Positions 1-8,666 are shown, counted from the stretch's first letter. The stretch is DNA of 64,000 nucleotides from Rhodobacteraceae bacterium M385 (GCA_025141835.1 CP081102.1:1922001-1986000), one strand, 5' to 3'. The notes: a model not told the origin generated them from the letters alone. Program-made: numbers and translations.

Positions 1-184
1 CGGTGTTGCCTCGGGCCATTTGTCCCAGCACGCCGATGTTCAACGCCATGATTTGAAACTGTCCCTGACGGGCGCTGACGGCGGGGTCGACGCTATGGCC
101 GTCTGCATGCGCGGTGAACGCGACGGTGCTGACAGTGAGGGCGATGGTGAGGGCGGCTGTGGCGGCAGTTTTCACTGAGTTCAT
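1..184 (-). CDS. Cytochrome c' / c556-type protein, N-terminal part (cut by window edge)
   Basis: Sixty-one codons are visible from the ATG at 182-184 to the window edge. Residues 1-27 form a signal peptide (charged N-terminus, hydrophobic core, AHA before the likely cleavage site). The mature start contains ARQGQFQIMALNIG and LGQMARG, which I recognise from the first helix of periplasmic cytochrome c'/c556 four-helix bundles. The CXXCH heme site would lie near the C-terminus, outside the window, so heme binding cannot be confirmed. The gene has its own candidate promoter at 231-258. Family assignment is likely; the exact subtype is inferred. Confidence 0.7.
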   Translation of the reverse strand, partial: MNSVKTAATAALTIALTVSTVAFTAHADGHSVDPAVSARQGQFQIMALNIGVLGQMARGNT

Positions 185-230
185 GGCGAGGCTCCGATAG
201 ATTGCGGACAAGGGTGACAGAGTACGGATC

Positions 231-258
231 AGCGTAGAGAGGCACACAATCATGTCAA
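231..258 (-). promoter_or_regulatory. Candidate sigma-70 promoter for the cytochrome c'-type gene
   Basis: On the minus strand a perfect -35 box TTGACA (253-258) is followed after 16 bases by TACGCT (231-236). The cytochrome start codon at 184 is about 40 bases downstream of the predicted start site. It lies in the 143-base gap downstream of hpt. Confidence 0.5.
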
Positions 259-327
259 CTCACGCTTCGGTGCGTTGATGAACGGTCCCCCTGCGGCTGC
301 ACGATAAAGGGGCGGGTTGCGTTCGCC

Positions 328-867
328 TCAGTCTTCCTGCTGAACCCGGCCAATAAACGGCAAGTTCCGGTTGCGTTGCGCATAGTCGATCCCGTAGCCC
401 ACGACAAATTCATCGGGGATCTCGAACCCGACCCAATCGGCCTCAATCTCCACCTCGCGGCGGATTTTCTTATTCAAAAGCGCGATGGTTTTCAGTCGGT
501 TCGGCTGGCGTTGCTTCAGCAGCGCCACGACATGGGTCAAGGTGTGTCCGGTATCGACGATATCTTCCACAACCAGAACATCGCGGCCCTGAATCTCTCC
601 TCGGATATCCTTGAGGATGCGCACTTCGCGTGAGCTTTCCATGGCGTTGCCGTAGCTGGAGGCCTCGAGGAAATCGACCTCGACCGGCAGGTCCAACTCG
701 CGCACCAGATCGGCGATGAACACGAAGGATCCGCGCAACAATCCCACCACCACCAGCTTGCTGGTGTCGGCGTAGTCTGTCTCAATCTCGCGGCACAATT
801 CTTCAATGCGTGCGGCGATGGATTTGGCCGAGATCATCTGCTCGACCGTGTAGCCCTGCTGCGCCAT
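328..867 (-). CDS. hpt: Hypoxanthine(-guanine) phosphoribosyltransferase
   Basis: This cytosolic purine-salvage enzyme converts hypoxanthine or guanine plus PRPP to IMP or GMP. The 179-residue length is normal. Visible motifs are LLRGS at 43-47 (the pyrophosphate loop region), the PRPP-binding stretch VVEDIVDTGHTL at 99-110 with the acidic pair E101-D102, and EFVVGYGIDY at 153-162, the base-pocket region. It is transcribed away from the ratA-like gene, with only about 85 bases between the two starts, so the two promoters must lie close together. No neighbouring purine genes are present. Confidence 0.93.
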   Translation of the reverse strand: MAQQGYTVEQMISAKSIAARIEELCREIETDYADTSKLVVVGLLRGSFVFIADLVRELDLPVEVDFLEASSYGNAMESSREVRILKDIRGEIQGRDVLVVEDIVDTGHTLTHVVALLKQRQPNRLKTIALLNKKIRREVEIEADWVGFEIPDEFVVGYGIDYAQRNRNLPFIGRVQQED

Positions 868-952
868 TTCGCCCCCAAATCTTTGTCATGCCTTGAATTC
901 TTGCGCCTGTTTTATGACATGGGCTGCAAAGGTAAAAGCCGAAAGGGTGCCC

Positions 953-1396
953 GTGCCAAGCCATTCTGAAACCCGTGTGCTGCCTTATACTGCCCGGCAG
1001 ATGTATGACCTTGTGGCCGATGTGGCCAAGTATCCTGAGTTCATTCCCTGGACGATCGCCACCCGTGTCCGTTCGGTCGAACGTGGCGAGGGATGTGACG
1101 TGATGCATGCGGATATGGTCGTGGGATTCAAGATGTTCCGAGAGCGTTTTCAAAGCCGGGTCACCCTGTGGGAGTCCCAAGGCAAGATCGACACGGAATA
1201 CGTCGATGGCCCGTTCAAGTACCTGATATCCAATTGGGAATTTGTGGATGTGGATGCGGGCTGTGAAGTCCGGTTCAAGGTGGATTTTGAGTTCAAGAAC
1301 CGTCTATTACAGGGCGCCGCGGGCCTTTTCTTTATGGAGGCGATGCAACGGATCGTGCGTGCCTTTGAGACCCGCGCCTTGGCCCTTTACGGGTAG
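953..1396 (+). CDS. RatA/Coq10-like START-domain protein
   Basis: This is a 147-residue protein of the polyketide-cyclase/START fold shared by bacterial RatA and mitochondrial Coq10. The typical N-terminus SHSETRVLPYTARQMYDL is followed by DVAKYPEFIPW and a C-terminal amphipathic stretch. The open frame extends to 893 with a TTG. I prefer GTG at 953 because GAAAGGG (941-947) lies five bases upstream and the family begins right before SHSE. Coq10 binds ubiquinone and helps respiration; RatA was proposed to affect ribosome subunit joining. Which role applies here cannot be told from sequence. A GC hairpin follows the stop. Confidence 0.82.
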   Translation: MPSHSETRVLPYTARQMYDLVADVAKYPEFIPWTIATRVRSVERGEGCDVMHADMVVGFKMFRERFQSRVTLWESQGKIDTEYVDGPFKYLISNWEFVDVDAGCEVRFKVDFEFKNRLLQGAAGLFFMEAMQRIVRAFETRALALYG

Positions 1397-1397
1397 A

Positions 1398-1413
1398 CCG
1401 GGCCTCGGCCCGG
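1398..1413 (+). terminator. GC hairpin just after the ratA-like gene
   Basis: CCGGGC (1398-1403), loop CTCG and GCCCGG (1408-1413) form a perfect 6-bp stem with a tetraloop, two bases after the stop codon. There is no T-run, so it may act as an RNA-stabilising 3' hairpin rather than a true intrinsic terminator. Confidence 0.4.
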
Positions 1414-1465
1414 GTCCGCTCGGCCCGGGTTCGAACGGCTTTCGCGCTATACCTACACACTATTT

Positions 1466-1501
1466 GAAACGAAAAACGCCCGAACCTTCACGGCCCGGGC
1501 G
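1466..1501 (-). terminator. Intrinsic terminator of amtB
   Basis: On the minus strand CGCCCG (1496-1501) and CGGGCG (1477-1482) form the outer stem around a 13-base loop, followed directly by TTTTTCGTTTC. It lies 27 bases after the amtB stop codon, where a Rho-independent terminator is expected. Confidence 0.7.
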
Positions 1502-1527
1502 CATTGGATTCTTAACGGGGTTAACCC

Positions 1528-2712
1528 TTAGGACGTGATGTCGTAGGCCCGTTCCCCATGAACCGTGATGTCGAGCCCCGTCACCTCGGTTTCCGCATCG
1601 ACGCGCAGGGGGGTCACAAGGCCCACCAGTTTGGCGATCACCACGGTCAAAACGCAGGTGTAGATCCCCACAACCGCAAGGCCGCCAAACTGTGCCAAGG
1701 CGCTGACATCGCTGCCGAAAAAGATGATCATGATGGTGCCGAAGATGCCGCCCACGCCGTGAACCGCGAAGACATCCAGCGTGTCATCAATGCGGGCCTT
1801 GTTGCGGATCAGGTTAACCGCTTCTTGGCACAGGATACCCGCGACAGAGCCGATGATCAGCGCCGCAACCGGGCCCACAAAGCCCGAGGCTGGTGTGATC
1901 GAGGCAAGGCCCGCGATTGTGCCGGTCACGATACCCACGAGCGAGGCTTTACCGTACTTGATCTTTTCCCACAGGCCCCATGTCAGCGACGCCGCTGCCG
2001 CCGAAATATGGGTGACGGTGATTGCCATCGCCGCGCCGCCGTCGGCCGCCAGTTGAGAGCCGCCGTTGAAGCCGAACCAGCCAACCCACAGCATCCCCGC
2101 GCCGATCATGACCATGCCGGGATTATGGGGCGGGGTGGTCTTGTTCTTCCGAGCGCCCAACATGACGGCAAGGATCAAGGCGGCAAGGCCCGCCGTCTCG
2201 TGTACCACGATGCCGCCCGCGAAATCGCGCACGCCGATGTCCCCAAGGATGCCCCCGTCCGACAACATGCCGCCGCCCCAGATCCAGTGGACCACGGGCG
2301 CGTAGACCGCCAGCATCCAGAGGCCCGAGAAAAGCAGCACGAAGCCAAACCCGATCCGTTCCACATAGGCGCCAACGATCAGGGCGGGGGTGATGATGGC
2401 GAAGGTCATTTGGAAGGCGAAGAATAACACTTCGGGCAGGGTGCCGAACAATGTGTCTGGGTTAACGCCGTTAAGGAATGCGCGATCCAGCCCGCCCCAG
2501 AAGCCGCTTTCACCGGGGCCAAAGGCGATGGAGTAGCCAACGGCCAGCCAAAGCACGCTCATCACGCAGGCGATTGAATAAACGTGCATGAACACGCTCA
2601 ATACGTTGCGGGCGCGCACGAGGCCGCCGTAGAAAAGTGCCAATCCCGGCAATGACATAAAGAGAACCAGCGCCGTGGCGACGATGATCCATGCGGTGTC
2701 CGCTCCGTTCAT
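1528..2712 (-). CDS. amtB: Ammonium transporter (Amt/MEP/Rh family)
   Basis: This inner-membrane ammonia/ammonium channel has 394 residues and about 11 transmembrane helices. The conserved pore histidines are visible at H171 (GGIVVHETAG) and H318 (FAVHGVGG). The phenylalanine-rich gate region FAFQMTFAIITPALIVGAYVER spans residues 99-119. The protein starts directly at the first helix (MNGADTAWIIVATALVLF) without the N-terminal signal segment found in E. coli AmtB. No glnK lies next to it, unlike the usual glnK-amtB pair, so it is probably a second, stand-alone amt copy. AGAGGG precedes the ATG. An intrinsic terminator follows. Confidence 0.95.
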   Translation of the reverse strand: MNGADTAWIIVATALVLFMSLPGLALFYGGLVRARNVLSVFMHVYSIACVMSVLWLAVGYSIAFGPGESGFWGGLDRAFLNGVNPDTLFGTLPEVLFFAFQMTFAIITPALIVGAYVERIGFGFVLLFSGLWMLAVYAPVVHWIWGGGMLSDGGILGDIGVRDFAGGIVVHETAGLAALILAVMLGARKNKTTPPHNPGMVMIGAGMLWVGWFGFNGGSQLAADGGAAMAITVTHISAAAASLTWGLWEKIKYGKASLVGIVTGTIAGLASITPASGFVGPVAALIIGSVAGILCQEAVNLIRNKARIDDTLDVFAVHGVGGIFGTIMIIFFGSDVSALAQFGGLAVVGIYTCVLTVVIAKLVGLVTPLRVDAETEVTGLDITVHGERAYDITS

Positions 2713-2847
2713 TTCGATGTCCCTCTCTCATCGGTTTGAAGCGAGAAAGCGGGTTATCGGCGCGGGAAAAAGAGGCAAGGGAGGGATTCAGCGATGAATC
2801 TGCGGGCGTTTTGTGAAGTGCTTAACAATTGGGCGTAAATCGGCGGG

Positions 2848-3330
2848 CTATGCCTGTTCATTGGGCGCGTTGTGCGCGGCTTGCTCCACCAGTGATAGCG
2901 CGTGCGCAACGGTCCGGGAGCGGACCTCTGCGCGCCCCAAAGCGCCAAATTCGACCGTTTCCACATGCACCTTGGTCGCTGTCGCGACCCCGAAACACAC
3001 GCGCCCTTCGGGCTTGTGCTCGGACCCTCCGGGTCCGGCGATGCCGGTGACAGAGACAGCGATGTGCGCCTCGGATCGGGCGAGCGCCCCTTGGGCCATG
3101 GCCTCTGCCACCGCTTCGCTCACAGCGCCGTGGGCCTCGATCAAGGCCATGGAAACACCCAACATCTGAACTTTGGCGGCGTTGGAGTAGGTAACAAATC
3201 CGCGGTCAAACAAGGCGGATGATCCCGCGATATCTGTGACAGCCCCGGCGATCAGCCCGCCGGTGCAGCTTTCCGCAGTGGCCAACATCCAGCCGCAAGC
3301 ACGCAAAGCGTTAACGGCGTTAACACTCAC
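2848..3330 (-). CDS. pncC: Nicotinamide-nucleotide amidohydrolase (CinA C-terminal domain family)
   Basis: The 160-residue protein consists only of the CinA C-terminal domain, which deamidates NMN to nicotinic acid mononucleotide in NAD recycling. Diagnostic stretches are AESCTGGLIAGAVTDIAGSS from residue 19 and VSVTGIAGPGG at 92-102, with a conserved tyrosine in FVTYSNAAK. It starts with GTG, which overlaps the TGA of pgpA by four bases (GTGA), so translation is probably coupled. ispDF, pgpA and pncC form one overlapping minus-strand cluster. Confidence 0.88.
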   Translation of the reverse strand: MSVNAVNALRACGWMLATAESCTGGLIAGAVTDIAGSSALFDRGFVTYSNAAKVQMLGVSMALIEAHGAVSEAVAEAMAQGALARSEAHIAVSVTGIAGPGGSEHKPEGRVCFGVATATKVHVETVEFGALGRAEVRSRTVAHALSLVEQAAHNAPNEQA

Positions 3331-3812
3331 ATCAGCACCAGATGCGCGAAGACGGCAAGCAGCGCCACCACCATCGACGCCAACCAGCCTGCGATCACGT
3401 CATCAGCCATGATCCCGAAGGCCCCATGCTGGCGATCTGCCCACCCCACGGGGCCGGGTTTCAAGATGTCAAAGGCGCGAAACGCCAGGAATGCGGCGAT
3501 CAATCCAGGGTAGAGCGCCAGGATGTCGGCCCCCATCATCCATGCGCCAAACGACACCGGCCACAGCGCGACCCATTGGCCTGCGACCTCATCTATCACG
3601 ATTTCTGACGGGTCATCGGCGCTATCTCCCACCTCTTGCAGCACCGCCCACCAACCCAGTCCGGTCACCACGAAACTGGCCACGAAAAGCAGCCAGAAGC
3701 CGCCAATCATGTGTAGCAACACCCCGGCAATCAGCCCCGCAAGGCTGCCCCAAGTGCCCGGCGCGGGCCGCAACAGGCCGACGCCGCCCACGGTTGTGAT
3801 CGCCCGCATCAT
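3327..3812 (-). CDS. pgpA: Phosphatidylglycerophosphatase A
   Basis: This inner-membrane phosphatase dephosphorylates phosphatidylglycerophosphate to phosphatidylglycerol. The 161 residues contain the family signature GTWGSLAGL near residues 19-27, the acidic segment PSEIVIDEVAGQWVAL in the middle, and several hydrophobic helices including a C-terminal one. The start codon overlaps the end of ispDF by four bases and the stop overlaps the GTG of pncC. This tight packing suggests a single transcript for isoprenoid-precursor, phospholipid and NAD-recycling enzymes; I see no functional reason for the linkage. Confidence 0.88.
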   Translation of the reverse strand: MMRAITTVGGVGLLRPAPGTWGSLAGLIAGVLLHMIGGFWLLFVASFVVTGLGWWAVLQEVGDSADDPSEIVIDEVAGQWVALWPVSFGAWMMGADILALYPGLIAAFLAFRAFDILKPGPVGWADRQHGAFGIMADDVIAGWLASMVVALLAVFAHLVLM

Positions 3813-4975
3813 GGGGCCACCAAGGTTACTGTCGCCATCGCCGCAATCCCTTCTTCCCGGCCCGTAAACCCGAGCCTTTCCGTCGTTGTCGCCTTGACCG
3901 AGACGCGGCCCACGTCGATGCGCAATAGCTCTGCCAACCGCGCGCGCATCGCGCCTGCGACGGGGCCGATTTTTGGCCTCTCACACATCAATGTAAGATC
4001 GGCGTTTGAGATGTTGAAGCCCCGAGCGGCGGCTAGATCTACGGCGTGGGTCAAGAAAATATGGCTCTCCGCGCCTTTCCATTGTGGGTCCGTGGGCGGG
4101 AAATGGGTGCCTATATCGCCTTCGGCCAAGGCGCCATAGATCGCGTCGGTCACCGTATGCAGGCCCACGTCCGCATCGGAGTGGCCTTGCAATCCGCGCG
4201 TGTGCGGAACGGAAACGCCGCAAAGCCACACCTGATCACCCGGCCCAAACCGATGCACGTCAAACCCATTGCCGACACGGATATCCATGGCGCTCTCCAA
4301 TAGTTTCGCGGCCCGTTCAAAGTCGCCGGGCGCGGTGAGTTTCAGGTTTGCCTCGTCGCCCGGCGTGATCGCCACATCAAGCCCAAAGGCACGGGCCACG
4401 GCGACGTCATCGGCGGCGGGGGTGGTCTGCGCGGCGTGCGCGGCGCGAATTGCTCTCAGGTGGAACCCTTGCGGGGTCTGCGCCCGCCACAGGTTTGCAC
4501 GATCCTTAATGGCGTTAACAGTTTGCGCGCCGTGCCAAAGCGCGTCGGTCACCGCAAGGGCAGGGGCGGCTCCGGGGTGTGAGCCGAGCGCCTTCAACAC
4601 CCCGTCGATCACCGCGCGGCTCACCAAGGGGCGGGCGGCATCATGGATCAGAACAATCTCGCCGTGTTGAATCGCCTCCAGCCCCGCCCGGACCGAGGCT
4701 TCACGGGTGGCCCCGCCGAACACCCGGTGCAGGGGTGTTTGCGTGTTTGGGCAGCAGCGCGCGAAGAGGGCTTCATCATCGGGGTGGATCACCACGATGA
4801 TCTCCGCAACCTCTGGATGAGTATCGAAGGCGCGGATCGTGCGGGAAATCACAGGGGCGCCGCATAACTCTCTGTATTGTTTGGGTAATTCTCCGCCCAT
4901 GCGGGTGCCGCGTCCGGCGGCCACGAGCAGGGCAGTGGCGGGTTGAGGGGGCGTTGTGGTGGGCGTATGGCTCAT
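3809..4975 (-). CDS. ispDF: Bifunctional IspD-IspF enzyme of the MEP isoprenoid pathway
   Basis: This fusion joins 2-C-methyl-D-erythritol 4-phosphate cytidylyltransferase and 2-C-methyl-D-erythritol 2,4-cyclodiphosphate synthase, 388 residues from the chosen ATG. The IspD half carries the nucleotide-binding motif ALLVAAGRGTRMGG near the N-terminus, LPKQY and HDAARPLV. The IspF half starts near residue 230 with RVGNGFDVHRFGPGD (metal ligands D and H) and continues with GHSDADVGLHTVTDAI, then KATTTERLGFTGREEGI. Such fusions are common in Alphaproteobacteria. An in-frame TTG at 5011 would add 12 residues. I prefer the ATG because IspD proteins start close to this point. Confidence 0.93.
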   Translation of the reverse strand: MSHTPTTTPPQPATALLVAAGRGTRMGGELPKQYRELCGAPVISRTIRAFDTHPEVAEIIVVIHPDDEALFARCCPNTQTPLHRVFGGATREASVRAGLEAIQHGEIVLIHDAARPLVSRAVIDGVLKALGSHPGAAPALAVTDALWHGAQTVNAIKDRANLWRAQTPQGFHLRAIRAAHAAQTTPAADDVAVARAFGLDVAITPGDEANLKLTAPGDFERAAKLLESAMDIRVGNGFDVHRFGPGDQVWLCGVSVPHTRGLQGHSDADVGLHTVTDAIYGALAEGDIGTHFPPTDPQWKGAESHIFLTHAVDLAAARGFNISNADLTLMCERPKIGPVAGAMRARLAELLRIDVGRVSVKATTTERLGFTGREEGIAAMATVTLVAP

Positions 4976-5053
4976 GCCTAAGGGTCTAGGCCCAAAGCCT
5001 TTCTGGCACAATCTCTTGATGATCTGCCCATTTTTTCACCGGCATTGCCTAAT

Positions 5054-5082
5054 ATTTGTGCAAATGCACGTTTGCATGCAAA
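5054..5082. promoter_or_regulatory. Paired small palindromes in the ispDF/dusB divergent region
   Basis: A perfect 12-bp palindrome TTTGCATGCAAA (5071-5082) lies 17 bp, centre to centre, from ATTTG-TG-CAAAT (5054-5065). Both sit in the 168-bp region between divergent ispDF and dusB-ntrBC. The arrangement looks like an operator pair, but I cannot name the regulator. Confidence 0.3.
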
Positions 5083-5143
5083 ATGACCCGATGCCTCATT
5101 TGTCATCGCCTCGGGCGGGGACTACCAAAATTAGCAGTTACAC

Positions 5144-6142
5144 ATGGAAAATACCTTGTCGATCACCCTTGGCTCCATCCCCCTATCTCCGCCGGTCCTG
5201 CTCGCGCCGATGGCCGGAATCACGGATTTGCCGTTCCGCCGCCTCGTGTCCAGCTTTGGCGCGGGCCTTGTGGTGAGCGAGATGGTCGCCAGCCAAGAGA
5301 TGGTTGAGGCCAAAACCTCGGTTCGGGCTCGGGCGGAATTAGGGTTAACGGAGCAAGCCAGCGCTGTGCAATTGGCGGGTCGCGATGCCTATTGGATGGC
5401 CGAGGCCGCGCGTATCGCGGAATCCAAAGGCGCACGGATCATCGACATCAACATGGGCTGCCCCGCGAAGAAGGTTGTGGGGGGGCTTTCGGGCTCGGCC
5501 CTGATGCGCGATCTGGACCATGCGCTGCATCTGATCGACGCAGTGGTTAACGCCGTTAACGTTCCCGTCACGCTGAAGACGCGCTTGGGGTGGGATGACG
5601 ATTTGCTGAACGCTCCTGAATTGGCGCGGCGGGCGGAAAACGCTGGCATCCAAATGATTACGATCCATGGCCGGACCAGGTGCCAGTTCTACAAGGGGCG
5701 GGCCAATTGGGCGGCGATCCGCGCTGTGAAAGACGCGGTTAACGTGCCGGTCATTGCCAACGGGGATATCGTGAACGCCAGTGCCGCACGGCAGGCGATG
5801 GAGCTTTCGGGGGCCGATGGTGTCATGATCGGGCGCGGCATTCAGGGACAGCCTTGGCTGCTATCGCAGATCGGCGCTTCCTTGTTCGGAGCCAAGCCAG
5901 CAAAGGTGCCTGAGGGCGCGGAATTCTTGAGCATGGTCGCCACTCATTATCTGGACATGCTGTCGTTCTATGGCGCCGAATTGGGCGCTCGCGTGGCCCG
6001 CAAACACCTTGGCTGGTATATGGACAGGGTCGCCACGGCCCCGGCGCTGCGCAAGAAAATCTTAACTGAAAAAGTGACCGATGAAGTGTTTCGGATGTTG
6101 CCTGACGCTTTGTTGGGCGACGCAGAAAGGGCAGTTGCATGA
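5144..6142 (+). CDS. dusB: tRNA-dihydrouridine synthase B (NifR3)
   Basis: This flavoenzyme reduces uridine to dihydrouridine in the tRNA D-loop. The 332 residues form an FMN-binding TIM barrel with APMAGITDLPFR at 21-32, DINMGCPAKKV around the catalytic acid C106, TIHGRTRCQFYKG, and the FMN-phosphate region GDIVNASAARQAM followed by GVMIGRG. It is the first gene of the dusB-ntrB-ntrC group, as in Rhodobacter, where it was named nifR3. Its stop overlaps the ntrB start by four bases (ATGA), so the nitrogen sensor is translationally coupled to a tRNA-modification enzyme. Confidence 0.95.
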   Translation: MENTLSITLGSIPLSPPVLLAPMAGITDLPFRRLVSSFGAGLVVSEMVASQEMVEAKTSVRARAELGLTEQASAVQLAGRDAYWMAEAARIAESKGARIIDINMGCPAKKVVGGLSGSALMRDLDHALHLIDAVVNAVNVPVTLKTRLGWDDDLLNAPELARRAENAGIQMITIHGRTRCQFYKGRANWAAIRAVKDAVNVPVIANGDIVNASAARQAMELSGADGVMIGRGIQGQPWLLSQIGASLFGAKPAKVPEGAEFLSMVATHYLDMLSFYGAELGARVARKHLGWYMDRVATAPALRKKILTEKVTDEVFRMLPDALLGDAERAVA

Positions 6143-7206
6143 CCGATATCACCACGGCGCTTTGGGCGTCCCTGCCGACGCCAGCGCTTATCCTTGATGC
6201 CGACGATTGCATCTGCGACGTGAACCCCGTGGCCGAGACATTCCTTAACGCGTCTTGCAAGTCCCTTGTCGGCAAGCCCGCTTGGGAAAAAATATATGTG
6301 GAGCCTGACCTTAGCGACAGTGTGGCGCGGGTCCGCGTGGCGCAGTCGCCGATGTTTGTGAATAGTGTCGACGTAGGCACCAGCAGTCGGCGTCCGGTGT
6401 CTTGCAACATTCAAATCGGGCCACTGGCCGACCGCCCTGACCACGTTCTGGTGTTGTTGGAAAACCGAGAGCTTGTGGGCCGGATGAACCGGGCAATGTC
6501 CTCTAAAACCGCGGCGAAATCTGCCATCGGCATGGCCGAGATGCTGGCCCATGAAATCAAGAACCCGCTGGCGGGGATCACCGGGGCGGCGCAATTGATC
6601 TCGATGAACGCCAATGCCGAGGACCGAGAGTTAACGGACTTAATCGTTGCCGAGACCCGCCGTGTGTTGAAGCTTTTGGAACAGGTCGAAGACTTCGGCA
6701 ATGTGCGTCCGCCAGAAAGGCGCCCGGTCAATATTCACGATGTGTTGGACCGTGCGCGCAAGTCGGCCTCGGTCAGTTTCGCAGCGCATATGACCCTAGT
6801 GGAAGACTACGATCCGTCACTGCCGCCGACATGGGCGGACCCGGATCAGTTGCAGCAAGTGATTGTAAACCTAATGAAAAATGCCGCCGAGGCCGGTCAA
6901 TCGGGCGGCACGATCCGCTTGCGCACTTTCTACGAGGCCTCTCTCAAGGTGCGCCGCGCCGATGGGCAGGGCACCGCCGCGCCATTGCAGATTGAGGTTA
7001 TCGATGACGGCCCCGGTATTCCGGGAGAGCTGCAACAAGACGTGTTTGAGCCGTTCGTATCGGGCCGTGAAAACGGCACCGGTCTGGGGCTGGCGCTGAT
7101 TTCAAAAATCGTGGCCGACCACGACGGCTGGATCGCCGTGGAAAGTAGACCCGGACGCACGGCGTTCCGCGTGTCACTACCCATCGTTCCTAAAGGGAGC
7201 GTGTGA
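6139..7206 (+). CDS. ntrB: Nitrogen regulation sensor histidine kinase NtrB
   Basis: This soluble sensor kinase/phosphatase responds to PII protein and phosphorylates NtrC. The 355 residues comprise an N-terminal PAS domain (about 5-115), a HisKA domain with phospho-acceptor H138 in LAHEIKNPLAGITG, and a HATPase domain with N-box LMKNAAEA, VIDDGPGIP and GTGLGLALISKI. No transmembrane segment is present, as expected. It overlaps dusB by four bases and is followed after 80 bases by ntrC. Confidence 0.95.
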   Translation: MTDITTALWASLPTPALILDADDCICDVNPVAETFLNASCKSLVGKPAWEKIYVEPDLSDSVARVRVAQSPMFVNSVDVGTSSRRPVSCNIQIGPLADRPDHVLVLLENRELVGRMNRAMSSKTAAKSAIGMAEMLAHEIKNPLAGITGAAQLISMNANAEDRELTDLIVAETRRVLKLLEQVEDFGNVRPPERRPVNIHDVLDRARKSASVSFAAHMTLVEDYDPSLPPTWADPDQLQQVIVNLMKNAAEAGQSGGTIRLRTFYEASLKVRRADGQGTAAPLQIEVIDDGPGIPGELQQDVFEPFVSGRENGTGLGLALISKIVADHDGWIAVESRPGRTAFRVSLPIVPKGSV

Positions 7207-7286
7207 TGCAGAACACCACCCCTAGCCCTCTGCGGGGAATGCCCCGTACCCATCTGAAAAATAACAACCTAAAAGGCACCTGACCC

Positions 7287-8666
7287 ATGGACGGAACCGT
7301 TCTAGTTGCTGACGACGACCGCACAATCCGCACCGTTTTGACCCAGGCTCTGACGCGGGCAGGGTGCAAGGTTCACGCGACCTCTAGCCTCGTGACGTTG
7401 ATGCGGTGGGTGGATGAGGGGAAGGGTGATCTGGTGATCTCGGACGTGGTCATGCCCGATGGGAATGGCCTTGATACCCTGCCGCAGATAACCGAGCGTC
7501 GCCCCGGTCTGCCGGTCATCATCATCTCGGCTCAGAATACGATTATGACGGCGATCCAGGCGACCGAAAAAGACGCCTATGACTACCTGCCCAAACCGTT
7601 CGACCTGCCTGACCTCATGAAGCGCGCCGCCCGTGCGCTGGAGGTCAAGCGCCACGCAAACCCCACACCACGGACGACGGAAACGGCGCTTCCGGCGATG
7701 GGGGAAGACCTGCCACTGGTCGGCCGGACCCCGGCAATGCAGGCGCTCTACCGGCTGGTCGCGCGGGTGATGAACAGCGATCTGACGGTGCTTGTCACCG
7801 GCGAAAGCGGCACCGGCAAGTCCCTGATAGCACGGGCTATTCACGACTTCTCGGACAGGCGTACCTTGCCGTTTGTCGTGGCCTCCGCCGCTGATCTAGA
7901 GGGAGCGGACGGCCCCTCGACCATCCTGAACCGCGCCAAGGGCGGCTCCATCTTGTTTGATGAGGTGGGCGATCTGGACGACGATGCGCAGGCCAAGATC
8001 GTGCGGATGTTGGATGCCATGCCACAAGCCAACCCACGCATCATGGCAACGTCGCAAAAAGACCTTGCCGACCGGATGGAAGAGGGCAGCTTTCGCCAAG
8101 ATCTGTTCTACCGCTTGGGCGGCGTCAGCGTTAACGTGCCGGCCTTGCGCGAACGGGTCGATGACATCCCCCTTCTGGCCACCCATTTTCTGGCCCGTGC
8201 CGAGCGCGACGGCGCCGCAACCCGGCGTTTCTCGACCGAGGCGCTGGAGCTTGTGCGCGCATACACCTGGCCCGGCAACGTGCGCCAGCTAGAGAATACG
8301 ATCCGCCGCCTGACTGTGACGGCCCAGGTCGAGGAAATTACCCGCGCCGAGGTGGAGGCCGTCTTGGGCTCTCAACCGGCGATCGAGCCGCTGATTTCGG
8401 GCGCCAGCGAGGGCGATAAACTGAGCGCGTCGGTCGCTAAACACCTGCGTCGTTACTTCGATTTGCACGGGGGGGTGCTGCCTGCTCCGGGGCTGTACGC
8501 CCGTATTTTAAGGGAGGTAGAGGCCCCTTTGATCGAAATCGCGTTGGATGCGACTGCGGGAAATCAGGCTAAATGTGCCGATCTTCTGGGCATCAACCGC
8601 AATACCTTGCGCAAAAAGATCACCGATCTCGATATTCGCGTGACACGCCGCCGCAAACTGGTGTAA
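7287..8666 (+). CDS. ntrC: Nitrogen regulation response regulator NtrC, GAFTGA-less type
   Basis: The 459 residues contain a receiver domain with phospho-acceptor D53 (ISDVVMPDGNGLD), an AAA+ domain with Walker A GESGTGKS at 172-179 and Walker B ILFDEVGDL at 222-230, and a C-terminal Fis-type helix-turn-helix (CADLLGINRNTLRKKITDL). The segment between Walker A and B, where sigma-54 activators carry the GAFTGA loop, reads VVASAADLEGADGPST and then ILNRAKGG, so GAFTGA is missing. Rhodobacter capsulatus NtrC is known to share this loss and to work with sigma-70 RNA polymerase; I infer the same here. It forms a two-component pair with the upstream ntrB. Confidence 0.95.
   Translation: MDGTVLVADDDRTIRTVLTQALTRAGCKVHATSSLVTLMRWVDEGKGDLVISDVVMPDGNGLDTLPQITERRPGLPVIIISAQNTIMTAIQATEKDAYDYLPKPFDLPDLMKRAARALEVKRHANPTPRTTETALPAMGEDLPLVGRTPAMQALYRLVARVMNSDLTVLVTGESGTGKSLIARAIHDFSDRRTLPFVVASAADLEGADGPSTILNRAKGGSILFDEVGDLDDDAQAKIVRMLDAMPQANPRIMATSQKDLADRMEEGSFRQDLFYRLGGVSVNVPALRERVDDIPLLATHFLARAERDGAATRRFSTEALELVRAYTWPGNVRQLENTIRRLTVTAQVEEITRAEVEAVLGSQPAIEPLISGASEGDKLSASVAKHLRRYFDLHGGVLPAPGLYARILREVEAPLIEIALDATAGNQAKCADLLGINRNTLRKKITDLDIRVTRRRKLV

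Noticed and set aside
4976..5011. TTG at 5011 as the ispDF start
   Set aside because: It would add 12 residues (CQKGFGPRPLG) not typical of IspD, while an ATG lies at 4975 just before the conserved domain.
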